From: JAGWBF01 sp963663025
Lineage (GTDB): Bacteria; Chloroflexota; Dehalococcoidia; Lucifugimonadales; JAGWBF01
Direction: 5' to 3'
Length of the DNA: 64,000 bases
Assembly: GCA_963663025.1 (NCBI GenBank)
Contig: OY760073.1
Coordinates: 930,001-994,000 of the forward strand
Positions 43,594 to 52,136 of this stretch are shown piece after piece; within the stretch, counting starts at the first letter, position 1; each line of letters begins with the position of its first letter. Below the pieces are notes generated by a model. That model saw only the letters and a list, made by a program, of their open reading frames with translations. It searched no databases and was not told the origin of the DNA. The position numbers and the translations under genes were made by a program.

Positions 43594-43676
43594 TGGCAAG
43601 CAGGCTGTTCATACAATCTAATGGCCTACCCGCGTAGCTCTGGCCTTGAGTTTTTGAGGTGAGGGCCGCCCAGGTG

Positions 43677-44441
43677 CTACCGGCGGGCAACCTGCGCGGT
43701 GATGCAGGCAATCTCTACGAACTCGTCGGCTCGCAGGCTGGAGCCGCCACAAAGGGAGCCATGCACCCCTTCTATTGACGCGAACTGGGCGGCGTTTTCG
43801 GCAGTAACGCTGCCTCCGTACAGGAGCGGAACGCCGGAGGCCGCCGGTTTGCCGTGGGTCATGGCCAAGCTCTCGAATATGGCGCCGGCGATCACTTCAC
43901 GGGCTATCTCCGGCGTTGCCGCCACCCCGCTCCCTATGGCCCAGACTGGTTCGTAGGCTACCACCAGCTGGCTGATGTCAGTTATGTCTAGCAGGCCAGC
44001 GCTCACCTGGGTGTCGATGACAGCTTCTACTCTGCCTTGCTCCCGCTGTTCCAGGGTTTCGCCGACACAGAGTATGGGCCGGATCCCCATTGACAGGGCG
44101 GCCTTTACCTTGAGGTTGATCTTCTCCTCGGTCTCGCCGAAGTACTGCCGTCGTTCTGAATGCCCCAGGATCACGTACTGGCATATGCCCGACAACATCT
44201 GCGCCGAAACCTCGCCTGTGTAGGCGCCCTTCTCTTCATGGTGCATATTCTGCGCCCCTATGCTGATGGGGCTGCCCTCCATCACCTTGCTTACGGCATG
44301 GAGGGAGACGAAGGGTGGGCAAAGGACGACGTCAACCGGTGGTAAGGGATCCAAGGCGGCCCTGATCTGCTTTGCCAGGGCCACGCCCTCGGCCACCGAG
44401 GTGTTCATCTTCCAGTTTCCTACGACCATGGGACTGGGCAT
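43677..44441 (-). CDS. tpiA: Triosephosphate isomerase
   Basis: The 254-residue TIM barrel starts MPSPMVVGNWKMNTSV (catalytic Lys). It continues with VILGHSERRQYF (His) and VVAYEPVWAIGSG (Glu), then LLYGGSVTAENA, the phosphate loop. It interconverts glyceraldehyde-3-phosphate and dihydroxyacetone phosphate. ATG 44441 is chosen: GGAG lies 7 nt upstream, and a GTG one codon before is also in frame. It follows apgM by about 34 nt; with pgk this makes a glycolytic block that lacks gapA and eno. Confidence 0.95.
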   Translation of the reverse strand: MPSPMVVGNWKMNTSVAEGVALAKQIRAALDPLPPVDVVLCPPFVSLHAVSKVMEGSPISIGAQNMHHEEKGAYTGEVSAQMLSGICQYVILGHSERRQYFGETEEKINLKVKAALSMGIRPILCVGETLEQREQGRVEAVIDTQVSAGLLDITDISQLVVAYEPVWAIGSGVAATPEIAREVIAGAIFESLAMTHGKPAASGVPLLYGGSVTAENAAQFASIEGVHGSLCGGSSLRADEFVEIACITAQVARR

Positions 44442-44475
44442 CACTTATCTCCCAGACCGGGTAGTGCTGTGCAGC

Positions 44476-45681
44476 TTAGGCGCCGTACTTGGTCAGCTTG
44501 CCTGCGTGGGCCAGGGCCAGCAGCATTATCTGGGTGGCCGGAAACCTTCCCAAGCTGCCCGTACGGCAGCTCCGTTCCGAGAACGACTCCACCCCTTCTC
44601 CCAATGTCCAGCGCGAGTGCAGAAGAAAGGGAACGGGGTGCCAGCTATGGGCAGCCATTATGGCTGGAGTGGCATGGTCTCCGGCTACGATGAACACATC
44701 CGGCTTCAGCTCCAGCAACTTGGGGATGTAGGAGTCCAGCTCCTCCAGGGCTGCTACCTTGCCGGAGAAGCTGCCGTCTTCTCCTGCTGCATCCGATGGC
44801 TTGTAGTGGATGTAAAAGTAGTCATGGCTGGCGTAGTGCTGATGGAGGGTTTCTACCTCATCAGCGAATGTGCGGCCGGTGGAGAGCACCTCCATCCCCG
44901 CGATGGACGCCAGCCCCCGGTACATAGGATAGGAGGCAATCGCTACGGGAGAAAGGTTGTAGGAGGTTGCCATGGAAGGCAAGTTGGGCGGGCCGGCAAA
45001 CCCCCGGAGAAGCACCATGTTTGCCACCTCTTCATCCTTCAGCACCTCCCGGGCCTGGGTCACGAACTGGTTGGCCACTTGGGCTGTCTTGGAGCCTTCG
45101 GGCGACGTGGCAAGCACGTCCAGGGGAGCCTCACCGGTACGCTGGGGGTCGGTCTCGGTTACCTGGTCGCTCAGACCTTCTCCGCTCATGAGCAGTACGA
45201 AACGATAGCCTTCCACTGGGTACACCCGGATGGCTGCACCCTCAATCGAGATCTGGTCAAGCCTCTGGCATAGAGGCGCCGATATCTCGGTAGAGATGCG
45301 TCCGGCCCTGCGGTCCGACAGGAGTCCCTCGGAATCGATGGTGCAGAAGTTGCCCCTGGCGGCTACTTGGCCTTGCTTCAGGTCTAAACCCACGCCGAGG
45401 GCTTCGAGGGCGCCCCTCCCGATTTTGTATTTCAGGGGGTCGTAGCCGAAGAGGGCCAGGTGCCCCGGCCCGCTGCCGGGGGAGATGCCCGGAAGAACGG
45501 GCACGGTCACACCGCAGGAACTGGTGCCTGCCAGATTGTCCAGGTGGGGCGTATGGGCGGTCTCCAGCTCGGACAAACGGGTATCGCCATTGGGCAGCCC
45601 ACCCAACCCATCGGCCACCAGCATGATTATCTTCGAGGGGGTACTAACACTGCACTCATCCAGCACTTCCGCGCCAATCAT
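44476..45681 (-). CDS. apgM: 2,3-bisphosphoglycerate-independent phosphoglycerate mutase, archaeal type
   Basis: The 401-residue alkaline-phosphatase-superfamily mutase interconverts 3- and 2-phosphoglycerate. It shows IIMLVADGLGGLP near the start (metal Asp), ELETAHTPHLDNLA, LPGISPGSGPGHLALFGYDP, and SDAAGEDGSFSGKVAALEELD. IVAGDHATPAIMAAHSWHPVP, with metal Asp/His residues, lies near the end. The start is ATG 45681 with AAAGGAAAG upstream; a longer in-frame extension lies inside pgk and is rejected. The archaeal type in a bacterial glycolytic operon fits Chloroflexota. Confidence 0.92.
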   Translation of the reverse strand: MIGAEVLDECSVSTPSKIIMLVADGLGGLPNGDTRLSELETAHTPHLDNLAGTSSCGVTVPVLPGISPGSGPGHLALFGYDPLKYKIGRGALEALGVGLDLKQGQVAARGNFCTIDSEGLLSDRRAGRISTEISAPLCQRLDQISIEGAAIRVYPVEGYRFVLLMSGEGLSDQVTETDPQRTGEAPLDVLATSPEGSKTAQVANQFVTQAREVLKDEEVANMVLLRGFAGPPNLPSMATSYNLSPVAIASYPMYRGLASIAGMEVLSTGRTFADEVETLHQHYASHDYFYIHYKPSDAAGEDGSFSGKVAALEELDSYIPKLLELKPDVFIVAGDHATPAIMAAHSWHPVPFLLHSRWTLGEGVESFSERSCRTGSLGRFPATQIMLLALAHAGKLTKYGA

Positions 45682-45695
45682 GACTTTCCTTTCAG

Positions 45696-46889
45696 CTAAG
45701 CGTCCGGTATGGCAGCGAGGCCAGGCAGGTCCTTTCCTTCCAGGAACTCCAGGGATGCCCCGCCCCCAGTGGAAACGTGGGCCATCCGTTCCCCGATGCC
45801 CATCTCCTCCACAACCTCGGCCGTGGACCCGCCTCCAACGATCACCACTCCCCCGGAACATGCCAGGGCGGACGCGATTGTCCGGGTTCCCTGGGAAAAG
45901 GGGTCATACTCGAACACACCCATAGGCCCGTTCCATACTACCGTTTTGCACTCCTGGAGGTTGCGGGAGAAGGCCTCGGTGGTGGTAGGGCCGATGTCCA
46001 TCACGTGCCACTGCTCGGGCACCTGGTCCACAGGCACCGTCTTCACATTTTGGGCATCTGCTCCAAATTTGTCTGCTACCACAACGTCGGAAGGGAGATG
46101 CACCGAGGTGCCTCGATCTCCAGCCTTTTCCAAAATGCGTCGGGCGAAGCCAACATCTTCCTGGTCGGTTTGAGAGGCTCCGGTAGAGAGGCCCTGGGCC
46201 TGGAGGAAGGCATTGGCCATCCCGCCGCCGATGAAGAGCCTGTCGATCCTAGTCAGAAGGTTGTCCAGCACCCTTATCTTGTCCTCGACCTTTGCGCCGC
46301 CGAGGAGAGCGCCCAGGGGTCTTTCGGGGTTGCCCAGCACCTTGCCGAGCATCTCCACTTCCCGATGGACGAGCTTGCCCGCGGCGGTGGGCAGAAGCTG
46401 TGGAACTCCCACTGTGGAGGCGTGGGCCCTGTGTGCGACACCGAAGGCATCCATCACAAAGAGGTCGGCCAAGCGTGCAAGACTCCCGGAGAAATCGGGG
46501 TCGTTGGCCTCCTCTCCAGGATGAAACCGGAGGTTCTCCAACACAAGCACATCGCCGCCGTTCATGAACCCTATTGCATCTTCCACGGCAGGGCCGATGC
46601 AATTATCAACGCAGGCGGCATTCGTCCCCATAAGGATAGAAAGCTGCTCAACCACGGGAGCCATACGCAGACCTTCGACCACCTTGCCCTTGGGCCTGCC
46701 CAGGTGGGAGCAGATGATCGTTCGTGCCCCCTTGCGTCGCAGATGTTCGATGGTGGGCAGCGATGCCTTCAGGCGGTGTGTGTAGTGGGCCAGTCCGTCA
46801 ATGCCCTGCTCGATAGGGACATTGAAGTCCACCCTCACCAGGACTCGGGCGCCCTCTACATCGATGTCGTCCAGTCCTTGCTTTGCCAC
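45696..46889 (-). CDS. pgk: Phosphoglycerate kinase
   Basis: The 397-residue kinase transfers phosphate from 1,3-bisphosphoglycerate to ADP. It has VLVRVDFNVPIEQG, LRRKGARTIICSHLGRPKG, VLVLENLRFHPGE and FVMDAFGVAHRAHAST. In the nucleotide lobe, LGGAKVEDKI, WNGPMGVFEYD and GGGSTAEVVEEMG are followed by VSTGGGASLEFLEGK. It starts 2 nt after the stop of the prenyl-synthase-like gene, so expression is tightly linked. Confidence 0.97.
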   Translation of the reverse strand: MAKQGLDDIDVEGARVLVRVDFNVPIEQGIDGLAHYTHRLKASLPTIEHLRRKGARTIICSHLGRPKGKVVEGLRMAPVVEQLSILMGTNAACVDNCIGPAVEDAIGFMNGGDVLVLENLRFHPGEEANDPDFSGSLARLADLFVMDAFGVAHRAHASTVGVPQLLPTAAGKLVHREVEMLGKVLGNPERPLGALLGGAKVEDKIRVLDNLLTRIDRLFIGGGMANAFLQAQGLSTGASQTDQEDVGFARRILEKAGDRGTSVHLPSDVVVADKFGADAQNVKTVPVDQVPEQWHVMDIGPTTTEAFSRNLQECKTVVWNGPMGVFEYDPFSQGTRTIASALACSGGVVIVGGGSTAEVVEEMGIGERMAHVSTGGGASLEFLEGKDLPGLAAIPDA

Positions 46890-46891
46890 CG

Positions 46892-47914
46892 CTAGATGGC
46901 CTCCAGAGTTATGTGATGGGCCACATCCCGCACAGATTGAAGGTCTCCACGGGCGGAGAGACTTGCCAGGCAGCTATCGGCCCGGCTTCGGTGCTCTGCT
47001 GCAACCTCCAAGGACTGCTTGCGAGCGTCGACGCTCTCTAGTATCTCCAGGGCTTTGGTTATGTCGTTGGGTTCCAGCACCCGCTTCCTGTAGATGCCGT
47101 CCAGCTCTCGGCTTGCGGTAGCGTTGCCGTTCTCCACGATTTGGACTATGGGAAAGAGTTTCTTCTTCCCCAGCAAGCTGTCCGAATGCTCACCGTTTCC
47201 GTGCTTTGGCCACAGCATCTCAATGTCCTGGGCAATTTGCGCCGCCACACCAAGGCTGCGACCGAACTCGCGGAAGGCGTCTATAGTCCGGGTGTCCCCG
47301 CCGGCCGCTACGGCTCCCAGCGCTGCTGCGCACGATACTATGGAGCCCGTCTTGGAGGAGGCCATCTTCAGATACTGGTCTGTGCTGACGGTGGCCCGGT
47401 CTCGCAACGACAGGTCCAGGTGCTGCCCTTCGCACATTTCAAGGCAGCTCTGGTCCAGCAGGCGCAATCCTTCTATGGTTGCTTCAACAGTCAGACCGCG
47501 GCCAACCAAGTCCATGAGGGCCAGGCGGGCGAGGGCATGCATTCCGTCTCCGGCATTTATCGCCTGGCCGGGACCCCAGATCCACCACACCGATGTTCTC
47601 CCATCCCTTTGGGGGCTGCCCGCCTGTACATCTTCGTGGATCTGGATGAACCCATCGACCAGTGCCATGCAGGCGGCCGATGGCAGCGCCTGCGCGAAGG
47701 AGTCGGTCAAGCTGGAGCACACCGCCAAGGGCAAATAGGCAAGGTGCTGGTCCTTTGGAGAAGCAGTTGAAGGTGAGCCGCTCTCGTCAGCCCAACCAAG
47801 CTGGTATGCCAGCACCTGGTACAGGATTCCCTCCTTCCCGTCCACACTCCTGCGCAGCTCGGCTTGAAGGGCTGTACCGTATTCTCGAAGGGCGTTGTTG
47901 GATGACGATGACAT
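46892..47914 (-). CDS. Polyprenyl-synthase-like protein with degenerate aspartate motifs
   Basis: The 340-residue all-alpha protein has the isoprenoid-synthase layout, but both metal motifs are altered. The first DDxxD region reads GFIQIHEDVQ and the second reads AAQIAQDIEML. A conserved Lys-Thr pair (ASSKTGS) and a GKKKLFPIV stretch, similar to the KKTLP-type end of family members, are kept. Loss of aspartates suggests an inactive or regulatory subunit, or altered chemistry. Compare the canonical synthase at 17034-18025. It lies between tsaC and pgk. Confidence 0.7.
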   Translation of the reverse strand: MSSSSNNALREYGTALQAELRRSVDGKEGILYQVLAYQLGWADESGSPSTASPKDQHLAYLPLAVCSSLTDSFAQALPSAACMALVDGFIQIHEDVQAGSPQRDGRTSVWWIWGPGQAINAGDGMHALARLALMDLVGRGLTVEATIEGLRLLDQSCLEMCEGQHLDLSLRDRATVSTDQYLKMASSKTGSIVSCAAALGAVAAGGDTRTIDAFREFGRSLGVAAQIAQDIEMLWPKHGNGEHSDSLLGKKKLFPIVQIVENGNATASRELDGIYRKRVLEPNDITKALEILESVDARKQSLEVAAEHRSRADSCLASLSARGDLQSVRDVAHHITLEAI

Positions 47915-47959
47915 TCGGTCTCTGGATGCGGAATTCTTACCCGGCGATGTCAGGCCGGA

Positions 47960-48592
47960 CTATCCGGCTGGCGCTAGTGACAGGTTGCAAATGGATTCGA
48001 TGCTTGTAACATCCACATCGCCGGCCCTCACGAGGGTGGGAAGCTCTGTGGTGAGATCAAGAATTGTGGATGCGGTTCCCGAGGGTGCAGGCCCATCTTC
48101 CACCACATGGTCCACCCGGTCGCCCAACGCCTGCTTCACTTCCTGCCAGGAAGATAGATTGTCACCCCCGGTGATGTTGGCGCTGGTGCCTGTAACGGGG
48201 CCGCCGAAGCCTTCGATCATGGCCAAGGCAACAGGGTGATTGGGCATCCTGATGCCCAGGGTGTTCCGTCCTCCGCTGACCAGGTCGGGTACATCCTTCG
48301 AGCGGTTAAGGATGATGGTGAGAGCGCCCGGCCAGAAGCGATCAGCCAGCTCCCACGCAACGTCGGGCACGTTTATGGCTACTCTGGACAGGTCGCTGGG
48401 GGAGGAGATGAGGACCGGCATTGGCATGCCTACGGGCCTTTCCTTGATGGCGAAGACCCGTTCGACGGCAGGGATGCAAAACACGTCGGCGCCCAGTCCG
48501 TACAGGGTATCAGTGGGGAAAGCCGCCACGCCACCGGAGCGTAGGACCTGGACGGCCTTTTCCGTTCCCCGGGAACCAGCAGCTTCCATCAC
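47960..48592 (-). CDS. tsaC: Threonylcarbamoyl-AMP synthase (TsaC/Sua5/YrdC family)
   Basis: The 210-residue YrdC-fold protein makes threonylcarbamoyl-AMP for t6A37 in tRNAs reading ANN codons. It shows GGVAAFPTDTLYGLGADVF, IKERPVGMPMPVLI, RFWPGALTIIL, GIRMPNHPVALAMI and VTGTSANITGG, with no C-terminal Sua5 extension. It heads the long minus-strand run that continues to hflX; no clear promoter is seen between it and the lipoprotein gene. Confidence 0.93.
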   Translation of the reverse strand: MMEAAGSRGTEKAVQVLRSGGVAAFPTDTLYGLGADVFCIPAVERVFAIKERPVGMPMPVLISSPSDLSRVAINVPDVAWELADRFWPGALTIILNRSKDVPDLVSGGRNTLGIRMPNHPVALAMIEGFGGPVTGTSANITGGDNLSSWQEVKQALGDRVDHVVEDGPAPSGTASTILDLTTELPTLVRAGDVDVTSIESICNLSLAPAG

Positions 48593-48632
48593 CAGACTTG
48601 CCGTTGACCCCTTTCAGCCGAGGAGATTGGCA

Positions 48633-48902
48633 TCATTCTACAGGTGAAGGTACCCACTGTAGAGCTCCACTCGACCATATTAGGCAGCTAAACTTCACCA
48701 TCCCGCGAAGGTCATTGTGGGATAGATTTACATTTTCGAGATCCATGAGATAAATGAGCGCGTCATCGCTCATGTCGTTTAACACGGCTTGACAAGTTGC
48801 ATAGAATTCAGAGTCGTATTTAGACTCATATTTAGACGCCCCCTGACACGCTAACAGGAACAAAGATACCAAGAGCAACAATGCTATCAATGTTCTACGC
48901 AT
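48633..48902 (-). CDS. Small lipoprotein of unknown function
   Basis: The 89-residue protein has a lipoprotein signal: MRRT, a hydrophobic stretch (LIALLLLVSLFLL) and lipobox LLAC with the modifiable Cys near residue 19. The mature part is short, acidic at first, with a NLSHNDLRGMVKFS segment. No family is recognised. AAGGTG precedes the ATG, and the strong hairpin at 48925-48953 lies 22 nt upstream in its leader. It is slightly AT-richer than its neighbours. Confidence 0.6.
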   Translation of the reverse strand: MRRTLIALLLLVSLFLLACQGASKYESKYDSEFYATCQAVLNDMSDDALIYLMDLENVNLSHNDLRGMVKFSCLIWSSGALQWVPSPVE

Positions 48903-48924
48903 ATCACACCTTCAAGGTTACGGC

Positions 48925-48953
48925 GAAGCCGACCCCCGCCAGGGGTCGGCTTC
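48925..48953. promoter_or_regulatory. Strong hairpin between the lipoprotein and guaA genes
   Basis: GAAGCCGACCCC (48925-48936), loop CGCCA, GGGGTCGGCTTC (48942-48953): a perfect 12-bp stem. There is no T-tract on either strand. It falls in the 5' leader of the minus-strand lipoprotein gene and about 130 nt upstream of guaA. Possible roles: an RNA structure in the leader, or a transcription barrier between divergent genes. Confidence 0.5.
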
Positions 48954-49019
48954 ATCCTGCCCTGTCTAAGGACACTACACCGCTATTCAAACTGATACGC
49001 TACCAGGAGATAGGTATTC

Positions 49020-49048
49020 TTGACCGAGTATAGCACAGGTGCTAAGCT
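49020..49048 (+). promoter_or_regulatory. Possible guaA promoter
   Basis: -35 TTGACC (49020-49025), 17-bp spacer, -10 TAAGCT (49043-49048). The -10 is weak. It is about 35 nt before the GTG at 49082. Confidence 0.3.
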
Positions 49049-49081
49049 TGGGTCGAACCTTCAGGCGGAGGTTGGGCGAGC

Positions 49082-50752
49082 GTGACGGAAGGCAGCAACT
49101 CTTCTCCCAGTCGGCGCATTTCTACTACCGGCGATGTCGAGGTTTCCACATACCTTGGGATCGCCAGCGCACAAAAGGGCGCCGAAGCAACCACTGAACA
49201 ACTCTCCGGTTCCATCGATGAAGCTGTCCTGATAGTCGACTTCGGCTCTCAGTACAGCCGGCTAATTGCAAGGCGGGTCAGGGAGCTAAAAGTGTATTGC
49301 GAGATCGTGGCCCCCGATGCGTCTTGGGAGCAGGTCCGCCATACCAACCCCAAGGGCGTAATTCTTTCCGGCGGGCCTGCCAGCGTCTATGACGATGAAG
49401 CGCCCCTGGCCCCTCCGTGGGTGTACGAACGCAACATCCCTGTTCTCGGCATCTGCTACGGCATGCAGGTGCTGGCCCATCAGCTGGGTGGGCGAGTCAT
49501 ACCGGGGCAGAGGCGGGAGTACGGCCATGCGGTGCTGTACCAGAACATCTCCGACTCGGTGATCTTTGCCAACCTGCCCTCCGCGCTACCTGTGTGGATG
49601 AGCCACGGTGACCAGATAGAGCAGTTGCCTCCCGGATTCGCCTCGCTGGGCTACACCGACAACTCTCCCATAGCGGTGATGGGCAACGACAGCAGGATAT
49701 TCGGCCTGCAGTTCCATCCCGAGGTGGTGCACACCGAGCAGGGCAAGGCTTTCCTGGAGAACTTCTTGTACCGGGTGTGCGGCTGCAGGCAGACCTGGAC
49801 CTCCTCCAACTTCGTCAAGCGGACAGTCGATTCAATTGCCGAGCAGGTTGGCGATGGGAAGGTCATCTGCGCTCTGTCCGGCGGGGTGGACTCCACTGTC
49901 ACTGCCACCCTGGTGCACCAGGCTGTGGGGAACCAGCTAACCTGCATATTCGTCAATAATGGCCTCCTTCGAAGGGAGGAGCCCGAGAGAGTGCTGGGTG
50001 TCTTAGGCAGGAACCTCCAGTTGAACCTGGTCCATGTGAACGCCGAAGACCGCTTCCTGGGGCGCCTCACCGGGATTATCGATCCTGAAGAGAAACGAAA
50101 GCGGGTTGGCGAAGAGTTCATCAGGGTGTTCGAAGAAGCGGCCTCGGAGCTGGAGGGCACCGAGTTCCTGGCCCAAGGCACCCTCTATCCCGATGTGATT
50201 GAAAGCAGGACGTCCGAGAACAAGGCGGCTTCGAGGATCAAGACCCACCACAACGTCGGCGGCCTGCCGGCGAACATGAGGCTGAGTTTGGTCGAACCAC
50301 TCAGGTACCTGTTCAAGGATGAAGTGAGGGATGTGGGCTTGGCCCTGGGACTGCCGCCCGAGATGGTGAATCGGCAGCCGTTTCCCGGGCCGGGGCTGGC
50401 CATAAGGATTATCGGGGATGTTACGAAGGAGAAGCTGGAGATACTCAGAGCGTGCGACTGGATCGTCATGGATGAGATCAAAGGGGCTAATCTCTACGAC
50501 CAGCTTTGGCAGAGCTTCGCTGTCCTTACTGATAGTCGTAGCGTGGGGGTCATGGGGGACTTTCGCACCTACAGGCATGTCGTCGCCATCCGTGCCGTGA
50601 ACAGCGAGGATGCTATGACGGCCGACTGGGTGCGCCTGCCCTACGAGGTTCTGGCCAAGATTTCCAACCGCATCGTCAACGAAGTCCCCGAGGTGAACCG
50701 GGTGGTGTATGACATCACCGCCAAGCCACCTGGGACCATTGAGTGGGAGTAG
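49082..50752 (+). CDS. guaA: GMP synthase (glutamine-hydrolysing)
   Basis: The 556-residue enzyme converts XMP to GMP. The N-terminal class I amidotransferase has VDFGSQYSRLIAR, the nucleophile Cys in GICYGMQVLA and the His/Glu pair in FHPEVVHTEQG. The ATP pyrophosphatase domain has ALSGGVDSTVTA. The C-terminal dimerisation domain ends NRVVYDITAKPPGTIEWE. An extra ~45 N-terminal residues precede the usual start, so translation may begin later than GTG 49082, although GGAGG sits about 10 nt upstream. It opens the purine gene run. Confidence 0.95.
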   Translation: MTEGSNSSPSRRISTTGDVEVSTYLGIASAQKGAEATTEQLSGSIDEAVLIVDFGSQYSRLIARRVRELKVYCEIVAPDASWEQVRHTNPKGVILSGGPASVYDDEAPLAPPWVYERNIPVLGICYGMQVLAHQLGGRVIPGQRREYGHAVLYQNISDSVIFANLPSALPVWMSHGDQIEQLPPGFASLGYTDNSPIAVMGNDSRIFGLQFHPEVVHTEQGKAFLENFLYRVCGCRQTWTSSNFVKRTVDSIAEQVGDGKVICALSGGVDSTVTATLVHQAVGNQLTCIFVNNGLLRREEPERVLGVLGRNLQLNLVHVNAEDRFLGRLTGIIDPEEKRKRVGEEFIRVFEEAASELEGTEFLAQGTLYPDVIESRTSENKAASRIKTHHNVGGLPANMRLSLVEPLRYLFKDEVRDVGLALGLPPEMVNRQPFPGPGLAIRIIGDVTKEKLEILRACDWIVMDEIKGANLYDQLWQSFAVLTDSRSVGVMGDFRTYRHVVAIRAVNSEDAMTADWVRLPYEVLAKISNRIVNEVPEVNRVVYDITAKPPGTIEWE

Positions 50753-50852
50753 GACTGACGATTCCTCCTACAGCCCAATTCGGACCCAGAAACCCCTGGC
50801 CAGTTGGCCCAATTCTTGTTGGCGATTCATTTCCATTCCGGAGATCGGCCCG

Positions 50853-52136
50853 ATGAAGGTAATGGTGGTTGGGTCAGGGGCGCGAGAGCATGCCATGGTG
50901 TGGAAGCTGGCCCAGAGCCCCTCGGTCGGCTCCATAATTACGGTGCCCGGCAACGGCGGTACTTCCACCCTAAGCACCAACGTTCCGGCTAATCTATCTG
51001 AACTACAAGGTCTGGTGGACATCGCCCGGCAGCATGGTGTCGATTTCACCATTGTTGGGCCGGACAATCCCCTGGCGGACGGGGTTGTCGATCTTTTCCA
51101 GGAGCAGGGCTTGTTCGTCTTCGGCCCCAGCCGCGCGGCAGCCCGCATCGAATGGAGCAAGTCCTTCGCCGGAAAGCTTATGGAAGAGAACAACATCCCC
51201 CGTCCGGAACGGAAGGTCTTTGAACGGTACGCCGATGCCCGGTATTACGTGGACAGGCACAGCGGGCCTGTCGTTGTGAAGGCCGATGGGTTGGCCCTGG
51301 GTAAAGGAGTCTTTATATGCCGGGACCGGGAGGAAGCCCTCGATGCGCTGGATCAGTGCATGGTAGCCAGGAGCTTCGGCCCTGCCGGAGACAGGGTACT
51401 TCTGGAAGAGTATCTGGAGGGGCAGGAAGTCAGTGTGTTCGCCTTCTCTGACGGGAAGAACATCTCCCCCCTGATGGCAGCATGTGACCACAAGCGCATA
51501 CACGACGGTGACAAGGGGCCGAACACGGGAGGCATGGGCAGCTATGCGGTGCCCGAGTTCTGGACGCGCGAGCTAGAGGAGGAAGTCAGGGACGACATCG
51601 TTGCTCCGACCATCAATGCCCTGGCCGACCTTGGCGCACCATTCAAGGGCATGCTCTATGCAGGCCTCATGATCACATCTGCTGGCCCGCGGGTCCTGGA
51701 GTTCAACTCCAGGTTCGGCGACCCAGAGGCGCAGGTGATCCTTCCCCTGCTGGAGACGGACTTGCTAGAGGCAGCATGTGCCTCTGCCGAGGGCAACCTC
51801 GATGGCGTCGACGTCAGGTGGCGTAGGGGTAGCTGCGTTGGCGTGGTCCTCGCTTCGCCGGGGTATCCTGGCGACTATCCCACAGGGTATGAGATTCATG
51901 GCCTGGCCGATCTGGATGACGATGTTATAGCATTCCATGCGGGAACCAAGGTGGAAAGCCGAGCCGCCGGCGATGTCCTGGTCACCGGCGGGGGCCGGGT
52001 GATGACCATAGTGGCCGAAGGACCTAACCTCGAAGAGGCGAGAATCAAGGTATACGACAATGTCCGTAAGGTCAGCTTCCCAGGTGTCCAGTATCGGAGG
52101 GACATCGCCATTCCGGGGGTCTCAGCGGTGCGATGA
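50853..52136 (+). CDS. purD: Phosphoribosylamine-glycine ligase
   Basis: The 427-residue ATP-grasp ligase makes GAR in step 2 of purine synthesis. It has MKVMVVGSGAREHAMVWKL at the N-terminus, GPSRAAARIEWSKSFAGK and VVKADGLALGKGVFIC in the ATP-grasp domain, then NTGGMGSY and VLEFNSRFGDPEAQ (metal site). The start at 50853 is picked because homology begins there; the frame is open 48 codons further up, inside the guaA 3' end. Its stop overlaps the next gene by ATGA. Confidence 0.95.
   Translation: MKVMVVGSGAREHAMVWKLAQSPSVGSIITVPGNGGTSTLSTNVPANLSELQGLVDIARQHGVDFTIVGPDNPLADGVVDLFQEQGLFVFGPSRAAARIEWSKSFAGKLMEENNIPRPERKVFERYADARYYVDRHSGPVVVKADGLALGKGVFICRDREEALDALDQCMVARSFGPAGDRVLLEEYLEGQEVSVFAFSDGKNISPLMAACDHKRIHDGDKGPNTGGMGSYAVPEFWTRELEEEVRDDIVAPTINALADLGAPFKGMLYAGLMITSAGPRVLEFNSRFGDPEAQVILPLLETDLLEAACASAEGNLDGVDVRWRRGSCVGVVLASPGYPGDYPTGYEIHGLADLDDDVIAFHAGTKVESRAAGDVLVTGGGRVMTIVAEGPNLEEARIKVYDNVRKVSFPGVQYRRDIAIPGVSAVR

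Noticed and set aside
48903..48960. The strong hairpin as a rho-independent terminator
   Set aside because: There is no U-tract on either strand, and the hairpin lies at a divergent junction rather than after a gene end.
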